64,000 nt of DNA from Salegentibacter_A chungangensis (GTDB lineage: Bacteria; Bacteroidota; Bacteroidia; Flavobacteriales; Flavobacteriaceae): assembly GCF_042678405.1 (NCBI RefSeq), contig NZ_JBHTLI010000001.1:1364001-1428000 (forward strand), in the 5' to 3' direction. The notes under the pieces are model-generated. The model did no database searches and was not told the DNA's origin. It saw only the letters and a program-made list of their open reading frames with translations. The position numbers were made by a program, and so were the translations under genes. Each line of letters opens with the position of its first letter. Position 1 is the stretch's first letter. This document shows positions 53,009 to 61,513 of this stretch, in pieces.

Positions 53009-54163
53009 TCAGGATCCGGCTTTTTTAAGGTATTTGTTAATAGCTTTTGCTCCTCTTTCGGAGGGAGTGGAACCTTCTTCGGTATAATAATTCTGCGCTG
53101 TTATTTCCTGTTGAATATTTTTATAGTCAGGAAAGGACCTTTGCGCCAGCTCAAGATTTTCCTTTAGATTATTACTGTTCTCTATTACCGGCCCGCACTG
53201 CCAGAAACGAAAAGATATATCTTTTTTGTAGTTGAAGTTTTTTGTATTCAGAAATAAACAGGGACGGGGTGTAGTGATGAATTCGTAAATCTGACTGGAA
53301 ACATCCCCCATATAGATATCGGCATTGTGCACGTGGGTCATGTTTACACTTGCAACACTTCCTAAGTCTATATGAATATTATCCGAACTAAAATATTTTT
53401 CAGAAATTACTTTCTTGCTTTCACCGCCTTTTTTCTTTTGAAAAAGATGGAGGTGAGGAGCGAAGATCAGGTTATAGGTGTCTTGTTTATAAAAGAATTC
53501 CAAGATATTTAAACCTTCATCCTGCCAGGATGAAAAATCGGGATCAAAGTGAGGGTTGTATAATACAGTTGTTCTTTTATTTTTAAAAATTTGCCTTTTT
53601 GGACAGTGTTTTACTGCATCAAATTTTGAGTATCCAGTTATTGCGTAATTTTTTCCTAAAATTCCGAGCTTCTTATACTGCTTGTATTGATAGTTTCCTA
53701 TCAATAACTGGAAATCGAAATCCTGAAGATTTTCATTAAACGCGTAAGCCCTTCCAGGCGTTCCGTGTGAAAATTTGAGAAGTTTAGGAGAGTTGTTTTT
53801 TCGGGCTTCAAGGAGATAACGGTGAAAATAATCAGTAAATACCACCGCGTTAAATTCATTCAGAAGGTAGTTCAGGTTTCGTTTTAACCAAAAGCCTTTT
53901 CTTGGTAGTTTTCTGTTTTTTAGCTTATCAGTAAAAGATCTAAATGGAAAAGTCGGTAACTCTTCAACAACGAGTTTATCACCTTTTAGATCACCCAAAG
54001 ACTTATATAAAAGATCATCAACACCCTTATAGGTTAGAATGTGGACCCTGTTTGTTTTAGAAAGCTCTATTGCAATTGAGATAAAATGAAAAAGGTGGTG
54101 TATTTCATCCAGAAAAAGAAAAGCAATCTTTTTTTTATTCCGTGGATTCGGATTATTTTTCAT
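53009..54163 (-). CDS. CDP-glycerol glycerophosphotransferase-like protein
   Basis: This is a 384-residue GT-B-type protein. It has KKIAFLFLDEIHHLFHFISI at the N-terminus, the substrate-loop motif FSHGTPGRAYAF, YNPHFDPDFSSWQDEG, and the conserved D-x-S-S segment in ADIYMGDVSSQIYEFI, as in teichoic-acid-type polymerases and related transferases. Start at ATG 54163; the TTG at 54169 is disfavoured. AT-rich. It is convergent with the GT2 to its left. In a Gram-negative host it may add a phospho-polyol or act as a lipid-linked transferase; the substrate is unknown. Confidence 0.7.
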   Translation of the reverse strand: MKNNPNPRNKKKIAFLFLDEIHHLFHFISIAIELSKTNRVHILTYKGVDDLLYKSLGDLKGDKLVVEELPTFPFRSFTDKLKNRKLPRKGFWLKRNLNYLLNEFNAVVFTDYFHRYLLEARKNNSPKLLKFSHGTPGRAYAFNENLQDFDFQLLIGNYQYKQYKKLGILGKNYAITGYSKFDAVKHCPKRQIFKNKRTTVLYNPHFDPDFSSWQDEGLNILEFFYKQDTYNLIFAPHLHLFQKKKGGESKKVISEKYFSSDNIHIDLGSVASVNMTHVHNADIYMGDVSSQIYEFITTPRPCLFLNTKNFNYKKDISFRFWQCGPVIENSNNLKENLELAQRSFPDYKNIQQEITAQNYYTEEGSTPSERGAKAINKYLKKAGS

Positions 54164-54236
54164 TGTCAATGTTCCATTTTATTGTGAAAAGGAAGTTGTA
54201 ACCAGGCGGTAAAGTTAATTTTTTTAGCTTACTTAA

Positions 54237-54266
54237 ATTGCCGGTTTTAGCATTGTTGTACTTTTG
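54237..54266 (+). promoter_or_regulatory. Promoter of LPS-kinase-like/GT2 operon
   Basis: ATTG (54237-54240) and TACTTTTG (54259-54266) form a -33/-7 pair with an 18-base spacer. The start codon begins 4 bases later, so the mRNA could be leaderless or nearly so. Confidence 0.55.
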
Positions 54267-54270
54267 CCCT

Positions 54271-55023
54271 ATGAAAGCAGTATTTTCTGAAGCATTTGAA
54301 CCCTCTCAACAAAAGATCTTAGGTTTTGTAAAGAATTTCAGGCAGGGAGAACTATTCGGGGATCAGAACCGAAATGAGATCAGGCTGTTCGATCTTGGGG
54401 ATAAGAAGCTCAATATTAAATCTTTTAAGGTGCCTAATGCGGTCAACAAGATCGCCTATCGTTTCTTCAGGAAATCTAAGGCCGAGCGTTCCTTCTATTA
54501 TGCTCAGCATCTTCTCTCTAAAGATATAGGCACTCCGGAGCCGGTGGCTTTTATGGAACAGAGTTCAGCTTTTACGTTTGGAAAGAGTTATTACATCAGC
54601 GAACATCTGCAGGCCGACCTAACCTACCGGGAACTGGTAAAAGACCCTGATTACCCGGATCACGAGGAGATCTTAAGGTCTTTTACCCGATTCACCTATA
54701 AACTGCACGAGAACAATATCGAATTCCTTGATCATTCCCCGGGGAATACGCTTATTAGGCTGAATAATGGAAATTATGAATTCTTCCTGGTAGACCTGAA
54801 CAGGATGAATTTCAAGCCGCTGAACTTCACGGAACGGATGAACAATTTTGCCCGGCTTACTCCGAAAAAGGAAATGGTGGAGATAATGGCAGATGAATAT
54901 GCTAAACTCACAGACAGGTCTTCTTCTGAAGTCTTTGAAAAGATGTGGTATTTCACCAATCTTTTTCAGGAGAAATTCAGAAAAAAACAACGTCTCAAGG
55001 AAAAATTGAAATTTTGGAAATGA
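54271..55023 (+). CDS. Lipopolysaccharide kinase-like protein (InaA/Kdo-kinase family)
   Basis: This 250-residue protein is a small kinase of the LPS-kinase type, likely phosphorylating core sugars. Start at ATG 54271 (MKAVFSEAFEP). The catalytic loop is D154-HSPG-N159 and the metal motif is D175-L-N, replacing the usual DFG. Candidates for the ATP-binding Lys and Glu are in NIKSFKVPN and KAERSFYYA. The stop overlaps the GT2 start in an ATGA (55020-55023), so the two are translationally coupled. A Kdo kinase (KdkA-like) role is plausible because a heptosyltransferase-family gene lies nearby, though no Kdo-transferase is in the window. Confidence 0.75.
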   Translation: MKAVFSEAFEPSQQKILGFVKNFRQGELFGDQNRNEIRLFDLGDKKLNIKSFKVPNAVNKIAYRFFRKSKAERSFYYAQHLLSKDIGTPEPVAFMEQSSAFTFGKSYYISEHLQADLTYRELVKDPDYPDHEEILRSFTRFTYKLHENNIEFLDHSPGNTLIRLNNGNYEFFLVDLNRMNFKPLNFTERMNNFARLTPKKEMVEIMADEYAKLTDRSSSEVFEKMWYFTNLFQEKFRKKQRLKEKLKFWK

Positions 55024-55853
55024 AAAATCCCCAGATCTCCGTAATTATAAGTACCTATAATGCTGTAGAATGGCTAAAGAAAACCCTTGCCGGTTATGAG
55101 TGTCAGACGTTCAGGGATTTTGAGATCGTGATTGCCGATGACGGTTCCGGCCCGGAAACCGAAGCCTTTCTGAAGGAATTCCGGGAAAGGTCCGAAATTC
55201 CTTTAACACACGTCTGGCACGAAGATGACGGTTTCCAAAAAACAAAGATCCTGAATAAGGCGATTCTTGCCTGTAAAGCAGAGTATATCTTAATGACCGA
55301 TGGCGACTGTATTCCAAGGGAAGACTTTCTTCAAGTGCATTATAAGCTTCGGGAAAAAGGTTATTTCCTTTCCGGGGGATATTTCAAATTACCGATGGAT
55401 ATTTCAGAAGAGATAAGTGTGGAGGATATAAAGGCTCAGCGTTGTTTTGATAAGCAATGGCTGAAGAAATTCGGGCTCAAATCTTCGGTCAAGAACAAGA
55501 AACTTACTGCAGGAAAACGGGAAGGAAAGGTCCTGAATAAGCTTACCCCAACCAATGCCAGCTGGAACGGGCATAATTCCAGCGGATGGAAAGAGGATAT
55601 TCTTGCCGTGAACGGTTTTGATGAGCGAATGAAATACGGCGGGGAAGACCGGGAACTGGGGGAGCGACTTTTTAATTATGGGATCAAATCCAGGCAGATC
55701 AGGTATTCCGCGATCTGTATACACCTGGACCACGCGAGGGGTTATGTGAACCAGGAGGCCATAGACTTCAATAAAGAGGTGAGAAAAAAGACCAAAAAAG
55801 AAAAACTAAACTACACCGAACACGGTATTAAAAAGAGTGAAAAACAGGCTTAA
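55020..55853 (+). CDS. Family 2 glycosyltransferase with Glyco_transf_7C-type end
   Basis: ATG 55020 gives 277 residues; an open frame upstream to 54945 is a shadow of the kinase gene. It has ISVIISTYNAVEWL, IADDGSGPETEAF, THVWHEDDGFQKTKILNKAI, the DxD-type MTDGDCIP, and the C-terminal GGEDRELGERLF. It is a paralogue of the 52214-53008 protein but has normal G+C for the window. It shares an ATGA with the kinase gene. Its stop overlaps that of the convergent GT9 gene by 4 bases. Likely LPS-core assembly. Confidence 0.9.
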   Translation: MKNPQISVIISTYNAVEWLKKTLAGYECQTFRDFEIVIADDGSGPETEAFLKEFRERSEIPLTHVWHEDDGFQKTKILNKAILACKAEYILMTDGDCIPREDFLQVHYKLREKGYFLSGGYFKLPMDISEEISVEDIKAQRCFDKQWLKKFGLKSSVKNKKLTAGKREGKVLNKLTPTNASWNGHNSSGWKEDILAVNGFDERMKYGGEDRELGERLFNYGIKSRQIRYSAICIHLDHARGYVNQEAIDFNKEVRKKTKKEKLNYTEHGIKKSEKQA

Positions 55854-56923
55854 TGTTTTTTATTTTTATTCAACTTCAGGTTGTTGATGAACTCATCGAG
55901 TTTAGGGAGGATAAACTTATAACCGAAATCTTCATATAGTTCATCTATCCGGTCCTTAACAGGGCTGTCTTCTTCAAATGCAGCGGGAAGGAAATCCTTC
56001 AGATGTACAGCAACATTATGCTCATCTTCATATAATGACCAGGCATTTTTTTCTATCTGTGGAGCGAAAATTGAGAAGGTAGGGGTGTTTACGGCCTTTG
56101 CCATATTAACCGCTCCACCTTCATTTCCTATAAGGGCATCGCTTAGAGAAGTAAGTGCAATGAATTCCCTTAGACTGCTTCCGAAGAGTTCAATAAAGAT
56201 CTTTTTTCGGGTTTTTTCTTTACAAAGCTCATAGAGCTTTAAAACTTCCTTCTTTTGTTTTGGGATATAATTGAAAAGAAACTGAGCCTCGGTTGTTTCT
56301 GCCAGGTGATCAAGGATCTTTGCCATATAGGCCAGGGGGTAGGTCTTTTTAAGCGAACTGCCTAAAACCCCGATCATAAAAAGCGGCTTTTTAAAGTCTA
56401 TTCCCTCCTTGTGAAGTTGCTCACGGGCCTTACCTATCTCTGCTTCGGTAAGGTAGATTTTCGGTTTGATCTCCAAGGGGAAGTCTGAAGAGAGCGCGCT
56501 CAATAGTAAAAGGCGGTTCTCCACTGCAAGCCCGGCTTCCGTTTCAGGGGTTTCTGCATACCTGAAGCTTTTGGAGTAACACCAGCGGGTATACCATTTT
56601 TTGTATCCCGTACGCACTTTGGCCCCTGAGAAAAAACTGATCAATCCGCTTCCTATTTTGGAGTACACATCTATAACCACATCATATTGTTGCTTCCTGA
56701 TCTTTTTCAAAAAAGAAATGAACCTGAAAGGATTTTTTAGTTCCTTATCGGGATAATAGATAATATGATTGATAAAAGGATTGTTCTCGACTACCGGTGC
56801 GGTATGCGGATAGATCATAAAGTGCAATTCCGCTTCAGGATATTTATCCCGAAGAGCTTCAAATAAGATTGAGGATGTGAGTACATCCCCAATCATTTTT
56901 TGCTGAATTACCAGTATTTTCAT
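55850..56923 (-). CDS. Family 9 glycosyltransferase (heptosyltransferase-like)
   Basis: This is a 357-residue GT-B protein of the ADP-heptose:LPS heptosyltransferase family: MKILVIQQKMIGDVLTSSILFEALRDKYP, YDVVIDVYSKIGS, and DALIGNEGGAVNMAKAVNTPTFSIFAP, which carries the donor-binding GNEGG motif. It extends the LPS inner core in other bacteria. It is convergent with the GT2 gene and lies just downstream of dapD in the same direction (15-base gap). Confidence 0.9.
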   Translation of the reverse strand: MKILVIQQKMIGDVLTSSILFEALRDKYPEAELHFMIYPHTAPVVENNPFINHIIYYPDKELKNPFRFISFLKKIRKQQYDVVIDVYSKIGSGLISFFSGAKVRTGYKKWYTRWCYSKSFRYAETPETEAGLAVENRLLLLSALSSDFPLEIKPKIYLTEAEIGKAREQLHKEGIDFKKPLFMIGVLGSSLKKTYPLAYMAKILDHLAETTEAQFLFNYIPKQKKEVLKLYELCKEKTRKKIFIELFGSSLREFIALTSLSDALIGNEGGAVNMAKAVNTPTFSIFAPQIEKNAWSLYEDEHNVAVHLKDFLPAAFEEDSPVKDRIDELYEDFGYKFILPKLDEFINNLKLNKNKKH

Positions 56924-56938
56924 TTTATGTCTTTCCGT

Positions 56939-57754
56939 TTAGACGGCTACATCATATTCCCTTAAAGCATCATTAAGAGAGGTCTTTTTATTGGTGCTTT
57001 CTTTACGCTTCCCAATGATGAGGGCACAGGGCACCTGGTATTCTCCGGCAGGAAATTTCTTGGTATAGCTGCCCGGGATCACCACAGACCTGGCAGGAAC
57101 ATAACCTTTAAATTCCTTAGGCTCATCTCCGGTCACGTCTATGATCTTGGTAGAACCGGTAAGCACCACATTGGCGCCCAGCACTGCCTCTTTCTCCACG
57201 CGAATCCCTTCAACCACTATACATCTGGATCCGATAAAAGCATTGTCCTCAATGATCACCGGCGCCGCCTGAAGAGGCTCCAGTACACCGCCGATCCCGA
57301 CACCGCCACTCAGGTGCACGTTCTTGCCGATTTGAGCACAGCTTCCCACTGTTGCCCAGGTGTCCACCATTGTTCCTTCGTCCACATAAGCCCCGATATT
57401 CACATAGCTCGGCATCATTATCACGCCACTGGAAATATAGGCTCCGTGTCTTGCAACAGCATTAGGGACCACCCTGATTCCTTTTTCTTTATATCCTGTT
57501 TTAAGCGGCATCTTGTCGTGATATTCAAAGATCCCGGCTTCCAGGGTCTGCATCTTTTGAATTGGGAAGTAGAGCACGACCGCTTTCTTTACCCATTCGT
57601 TAACCTGCCATCCGTCGGCAGTAGGCTCGGCAGTTCTTAACTCTCCCAGATCCAGTTTCTCTATCACTTCCCGAATAGCATCTGTAGTTTCTTTTTCTTT
57701 TAGTAAGTCCCTGTTTTCCCAGGCTGCATTTATTTTCGCTTCTAATTGATCCAT
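56939..57754 (-). CDS. dapD: Tetrahydrodipicolinate N-succinyltransferase
   Basis: This 271-residue enzyme acts in the succinylase branch of lysine/diaminopimelate synthesis. ATG 57754 (MDQLEAKINAAWENRDLL) is the start; the longer frame to 58042 overlaps ruvX on the other strand. The left-handed beta-helix hexapeptide region runs about 105-230 (VARHGAYISSGVIMMPSYVNIGAYV, NVHLSGGVGIGGVLEP). A TATATTTG element is 16 bases upstream. DAP supplies peptidoglycan cross-links. The GT9 gene follows 15 bases on. Confidence 0.95.
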   Translation of the reverse strand: MDQLEAKINAAWENRDLLKEKETTDAIREVIEKLDLGELRTAEPTADGWQVNEWVKKAVVLYFPIQKMQTLEAGIFEYHDKMPLKTGYKEKGIRVVPNAVARHGAYISSGVIMMPSYVNIGAYVDEGTMVDTWATVGSCAQIGKNVHLSGGVGIGGVLEPLQAAPVIIEDNAFIGSRCIVVEGIRVEKEAVLGANVVLTGSTKIIDVTGDEPKEFKGYVPARSVVIPGSYTKKFPAGEYQVPCALIIGKRKESTNKKTSLNDALREYDVAV

Positions 57755-57769
57755 CTTAACTGTTTTAGG

Positions 57770-57777
57770 CAAATATA
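57770..57777 (-). promoter_or_regulatory. Putative -7 element of dapD
   Basis: TATATTTG on the minus strand, 16 bases before the dapD ATG. The dapD and ruvX promoters face away from each other in an 87-base gap. Confidence 0.5.
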
Positions 57778-57794
57778 ACAGCTTATACCCAAAT

Positions 57795-57827
57795 TTTGGT
57801 GGCATAGGAATATAAACCTTACCTTTG
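57795..57827 (+). promoter_or_regulatory. Promoter of ruvX
   Basis: TTTG (57795-57798) and TACCTTTG (57820-57827), with a 21-base spacer, match the Bacteroidota -33/-7 consensus. The ATG at 57842 follows after a short leader. Confidence 0.6.
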
Positions 57828-57841
57828 CGTAAATTTTTGCA

Positions 57842-58249
57842 ATGGGCAGGATTCTTGCAATAGACTATGGGACAAAACGTACCGGGATAGCGGTTACCGA
57901 TGAGCTTCAGATCATTGCTTCGGGGCTTACTACCGTGAGTACTCCCGAGCTTATTTCCTTTCTGGAAGATTATTTTAGTAAGGAAAAGGTGGAGCTTGTA
58001 ATTGTGGGAGAACCACTTCAGAAGGACGATACCCCTTCTCAAAGTGAAGTGTTTATTCAGGAATTTTTGAAGAAATTTGCTGAAAAATTCCCGGCTATGC
58101 CTGTGAAAAGGGTAGATGAACGATTCACCTCCAAAATGGCGGTGCAGTCAATGATAGAAGGCGGACTTAAGAAAAAGAAACGCCGAAATAAGGCACTTGT
58201 AGATGAGATAAGTGCGACCCTTATCCTGCAGTCTTATCTGTATAATTAA
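57842..58249 (+). CDS. ruvX: Putative pre-16S rRNA nuclease / Holliday-junction resolvase RuvX (YqgF)
   Basis: This is a 135-residue RNase H-fold nuclease. The first catalytic Asp is in ILAIDYGTKRTGIAVTDE (residue 7). VIVGEPLQKDD holds the Glu, and KRVDERFTSKMA and KKRRNKALVDEISATLIL carry the later Asp ligands. YqgF proteins process the 5' end of 16S rRNA. It leads an operon with def and the DUF5606 gene: 28 bases to def and 57 bases from def to the DUF5606 ATG. This order is common in Bacteroidota. Confidence 0.95.
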   Translation: MGRILAIDYGTKRTGIAVTDELQIIASGLTTVSTPELISFLEDYFSKEKVELVIVGEPLQKDDTPSQSEVFIQEFLKKFAEKFPAMPVKRVDERFTSKMAVQSMIEGGLKKKKRRNKALVDEISATLILQSYLYN

Positions 58250-58277
58250 AATTGCGAATTAAAGAAGTTATAAGAAA

Positions 58278-58868
58278 ATGATATTACCGATTGTAGCCTA
58301 CGGAGATCCGGTCTTGAGGAAGAAGTGCAAGGAGATAAGCAAAGATTACCCGAAACTGGATGAATTGATTGAGAATATGTGGGAGACCATGTATAACGCT
58401 TATGGGGTGGGTCTTGCCGCTCCGCAAATTGGTCGGCCAATAAGATTATTCCTGGTTGATGCCTCTCCTTTTGCAGATGATGAGAATATTGATGAAAAGG
58501 AAAGAGAAGAGCTTAAAAAATTAAAGAAGACCTTCATCAATGCCAGGATCGTAGAGGAAGAAGGCGAAGAATGGGCCTTTAATGAAGGTTGTTTAAGTAT
58601 TCCCGAGATCAGGGAAGATGTCTTCAGAAAGCCTCAGATCACCATAGAATACCAGGATGAAGATTTTAAGGAACACCGGGAAGTTTATACCGGCCTTGCA
58701 GCAAGGGTGATCCAGCACGAATATGACCATATTGAAGGGATCCTGTTCACCGATAAGCTTTCAAGTCTTAAGAAAAGACTCATCAAAGGTAAGCTGAAAA
58801 ACATTTCAAAAGGGAAGATTAAGATCGACTATAAAATGCGTTTTCCCGAAATGAAAAAAGCAAGATAA
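58278..58868 (+). CDS. def: Peptide deformylase
   Basis: This 196-residue enzyme removes the formyl group from nascent N-formylmethionine. The three motifs are intact: GVGLAAPQIG (about 42-51), EGCLSIP with the metal Cys, and QHEYDHIEG with HEYDH as the metal and catalytic site. The C-terminus is longer and basic. It is the second gene of the ruvX-def-DUF5606 group. Confidence 0.97.
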   Translation: MILPIVAYGDPVLRKKCKEISKDYPKLDELIENMWETMYNAYGVGLAAPQIGRPIRLFLVDASPFADDENIDEKEREELKKLKKTFINARIVEEEGEEWAFNEGCLSIPEIREDVFRKPQITIEYQDEDFKEHREVYTGLAARVIQHEYDHIEGILFTDKLSSLKKRLIKGKLKNISKGKIKIDYKMRFPEMKKAR

Positions 58869-58925
58869 TCTCTTTGATAATTAGCGCAGGACTGTGATAT
58901 TTGCGTGCCTAATTCAAAAAATACT

Positions 58926-59348
58926 ATGAGTTTAGAAAAAATATTAGCGATCTCGGGGAAACCGGGTTTGTATGAAATGGCTGCTCAAACAAGAGGCGGT
59001 TTTATTGCAAAATCTATTGTTGACGGAAAGAAAATGGCGGTTACTATGCGTCATAATGTGAGTATCTTGAGCGAGATTGCCGTTTATACCTACTCCGAAG
59101 AAATTCCGCTTGGGGAAGTGCTTGAGAGTATCAAGGAAAAAGAAGACGGGGGGGAAGCCATAAGTCATAAATCTTCCAAGGCTCAACTTGAGGATTATTT
59201 TTCTGAAATCCTTCCGGAATATGATGTAGACAGGGTCTATGCCAGCGATATCAAGAAGATCATCCAGTGGTACAACCTTCTTATCAAGAACGGATTCACC
59301 GACTTTAAGAAAGAAGAAGCTGAGGAAAATAAAAGCGAAGAGGAATAA
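58926..59348 (+). CDS. DUF5606 protein
   Basis: This 140-residue protein begins at ATG 58926 (MSLEKILAISGKPGLYEM). The N-terminal ~60 residues form the conserved DUF5606 part (KPGLYEMAAQTRGGFIAKSIVDGKKMAV), and the tail is strongly acidic (EEAEENKSEEE). It is found next to def in Bacteroidota. Function unknown. It ends at a strong terminator shared with smpB. Confidence 0.88.
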   Translation: MSLEKILAISGKPGLYEMAAQTRGGFIAKSIVDGKKMAVTMRHNVSILSEIAVYTYSEEIPLGEVLESIKEKEDGGEAISHKSSKAQLEDYFSEILPEYDVDRVYASDIKKIIQWYNLLIKNGFTDFKKEEAEENKSEEE

Positions 59349-59366
59349 GAAACCCTTCTGAAGAAT

Positions 59367-59403
59367 AAAAAAAGGCTGAAAATTGAACTTTCAGCCTTTT
59401 TTT
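59367..59403. terminator. Bidirectional terminator between DUF5606 gene and smpB
   Basis: A 15-bp stem (AAAAAAAGGCTGAAA and its complement) with a 7-base loop and T-runs in both directions sits between the convergent stops at 59348 and 59420. Confidence 0.93.
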
Positions 59404-59419
59404 ATGGATCAATTCTTCC

Positions 59420-59881
59420 TTATTTATATTCCTTTTTTATGCGATCAAGGCGGCGTTTGCTCTCCCTGTCCTTGATGGTCTCCCGTTTATCGTGCAGTTT
59501 TTTACCTTTTGCAAGGGTGATCTGCAACTTGGCAAGTCCGCGGTCATTGATGAACAATCTTAGGGGAATAATCGTCAGTCCCGTGTTCTTCACCTGCTTT
59601 TCCAGCTTACGTAGCTCCCTTTTTTGAAGAAGAAGTTTACGTTCACTCTTAGGGTTATGGTTAAAGTGGGTAGCGTGAGAGTACTCTTCCACGTGCATAT
59701 TGATCACATAGAGTTCGTGATCCTGAAACTCGCAGAAACTTTCGGCAATAGAGGCTTTTCCTTCCCTTATGGCCTTTATTTCGGTACCCGCAAGTTTGAT
59801 CCCCGCAACATATTTATCCAGAAATTCATATTCGAATTTGGCTTTACGGTTCTTTATGTTGATCGTGTTGGGTTTCTTCAA
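59420..59881 (-). CDS. smpB: SsrA-binding protein
   Basis: This 153-residue tmRNA partner rescues stalled ribosomes. It reads INIKNRKAKFEYEFLDKYVAGIKLAGTEIKAIREGKASIAESFCEF, then LPLKL-type strands and a basic tail ending SKRRLDRIKKEYK that enters the decoding centre. The start is TTG at 59881. The ssrA RNA itself is not in the window. Confidence 0.96.
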   Translation of the reverse strand: MKKPNTINIKNRKAKFEYEFLDKYVAGIKLAGTEIKAIREGKASIAESFCEFQDHELYVINMHVEEYSHATHFNHNPKSERKLLLQKRELRKLEKQVKNTGLTIIPLRLFINDRGLAKLQITLAKGKKLHDKRETIKDRESKRRLDRIKKEYK

Positions 59882-60100
59882 AATATCTGATTTTTATATC
59901 TCCCCCGAAATTCAGGTAGCCGGACATTTTCAATTGGCCTGAATGTTAACCGGGGTTTCGGTCATCACAAAAATACTAAGCTTTATTTAGAAATAATGAT
60001 AAAGCAAGTTTAAAATTAAGTAATGAAGGCCCGTCATTTTCGTCTGATATTATGCAGGCAAGTAAAGGATTAAAGAAAATCTCAAATTCCTTTAATTAAC

Positions 60101-60108
60101 TATATTTG
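60101..60108 (+). promoter_or_regulatory. Putative -7 element of the DUF6503-like gene
   Basis: TATATTTG lies 18 bases before the ATG at 60127, giving a short leader. No well-spaced TTTG -33 element was seen. The rest of the 245-base gap 59882-60126 shows nothing recognisable. Confidence 0.45.
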
Positions 60109-60126
60109 CACCCAATTTTATAAACT

Positions 60127-60879
60127 ATGAAATATCTTAACCTAATTATTATAGTTCTCCTTTTCATCTCCTGTGACCAGGAAAACAAAAAAGAAGAACT
60201 TACGGCAGAGAAGATAGTTGAAAGGGCTATCGATACTGCGGGAGGACAGAACTATGAATATGCCGAGATCGACTTTGTTTTCAGGGATCGGAATTATAAA
60301 AGCTTTCGCGAAGGAGGGAAGTACCGCCTGGAACGGATACAGCAGGATTCTACCGGAAAAATGATTCACGATATTTTATCGAATGAAGGGCTTCAGCGAA
60401 AGGTGAACGATTCCACCGTTCAGGTTGCCGATTCTTTGGTTACTCCTATAAGTAACGGGGTGAATTCCGTTCATTATTTTGTTCAGCTTCCTTACGGCCT
60501 TAATGCTCCGGCGGCTAATAAAAAGCTTATTGGTAAAGACAGTATTGCCGGGAAGGAATATTATGAAGTTAAGGTAACCTTTAATGCGGAAGGTGGCGGT
60601 ACAGATCACGAAGATGAGTATTTGTACTGGATAGACACCAAACATTATACGGTAGATTACCTGGCTTATAATTATGAGGTGAATGGCGGGGGAATCCGCT
60701 TCAGGAAGGCCTATAACGAAAGAAAAATTGAAGGGCTGAGGTTCGTGGATTATAAGAATTATAAATATGCAGAATTAGGGACTCCTTTGAAGAAGCTTGA
60801 TTCCTTATATGAAGAGGGAGAATTGGAATTGCTTTCCACAATCGAGAACAAGGATATTAAGGTGAATATCAGCAAGTAG
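60127..60879 (+). CDS. Lipoprotein of the DUF6503 type
   Basis: This is a 250-residue lipoprotein with signal and lipobox LLFISC (Cys about 17). The mature part is beta-rich (DRNYKSFREGGKYRLERI, EYYEVKVTFNAEGGGTDHEDEYLYWIDTKHYTVDYLAYNY) and resembles the LolA-like DUF6503 family. An outer-membrane or periplasmic location is expected. Function unknown; carrying lipoproteins like LolA is only a fold-level analogy. It ends at a bidirectional terminator. Confidence 0.7.
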   Translation: MKYLNLIIIVLLFISCDQENKKEELTAEKIVERAIDTAGGQNYEYAEIDFVFRDRNYKSFREGGKYRLERIQQDSTGKMIHDILSNEGLQRKVNDSTVQVADSLVTPISNGVNSVHYFVQLPYGLNAPAANKKLIGKDSIAGKEYYEVKVTFNAEGGGTDHEDEYLYWIDTKHYTVDYLAYNYEVNGGGIRFRKAYNERKIEGLRFVDYKNYKYAELGTPLKKLDSLYEEGELELLSTIENKDIKVNISK

Positions 60880-60906
60880 TTTTCCTGTGTTCAGGATATA
60901 AAAAAT

Positions 60907-60945
60907 AAAAAACCGAATCTTATGGAATATGGGATTCGGTTTTTT
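60907..60945. terminator. Bidirectional terminator between DUF6503-like and histidine-phosphatase genes
   Basis: AAAAAACCGAATC pairs with GATTCGGTTTTTT over 13 bp around a 13-base loop. It lies between convergent stops at 60879 and 60967. Confidence 0.9.
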
Positions 60946-60966
60946 GTTACAGCTATACAGTTCTTA

Positions 60967-61509
60967 TTAATTTATGTAAAGAACCTGTGAGGTTTTCTTT
61001 CCATCGGAAAGCTCCTTGACTATGAAGAGCGCGCCGTTCTCATCATCGGCAATATTCTCATATTTTTCTTCCCCTAATATGAGGTTCACGAACTGAGGGG
61101 TGGTATTGCTATGCCCAACAACCAGGACTGTCTTTCCTGCCGTTTGCTCCTGGAAATCCTGGTCGTTTAAATTACTGGTGTCATAAATTTTCAATTTAAG
61201 ACCCTTGGCCTTGGCAGTCGGTTTTGCGGTAGCTTTTGTCCTTTTGAAATCTGAACTATAGATCATATCAAGATCGACATCCTTAAATACTTCCGCCCAA
61301 TTCCTGGCTCTTTTTTCTCCGGCTTTGGTGAGTACAGGATCTTTTTCTTCCGGATTGCTGCGATCCTTTTCAGCGTGTCTAATAAAATAATAGGTGGTTA
61401 CCTGGTCTGTACTTTCATTTTGTTCAGTTTCTAAATTTTCCGGCTCCTCCTTTTGTGAATTGTTGCAGGCCAGGAAAAGAGGAAGTAATAGAAGTAGTAT
61501 TTTCTTCAT
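60967..61509 (-). CDS. Histidine-phosphatase-family lipoprotein
   Basis: This 180-residue lipoprotein (lipobox LFLAC, Cys about 15) has a small phosphoglycerate-mutase/SixA-like domain. The RHG-type motif is FIRHAEKDRSNPEEKD with the nucleophile His near 45; VLVVGHSNTTPQFV supplies the second catalytic His. Predicted phosphatase in the periplasm or at the outer membrane; substrate unknown. It starts 4 bases after the stop of the upstream phytase-like gene, so the two form one operon. Confidence 0.85.
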   Translation of the reverse strand: MKKILLLLLPLFLACNNSQKEEPENLETEQNESTDQVTTYYFIRHAEKDRSNPEEKDPVLTKAGEKRARNWAEVFKDVDLDMIYSSDFKRTKATAKPTAKAKGLKLKIYDTSNLNDQDFQEQTAGKTVLVVGHSNTTPQFVNLILGEEKYENIADDENGALFIVKELSDGKKTSQVLYIN

Positions 61510-61513
61510 TGGT

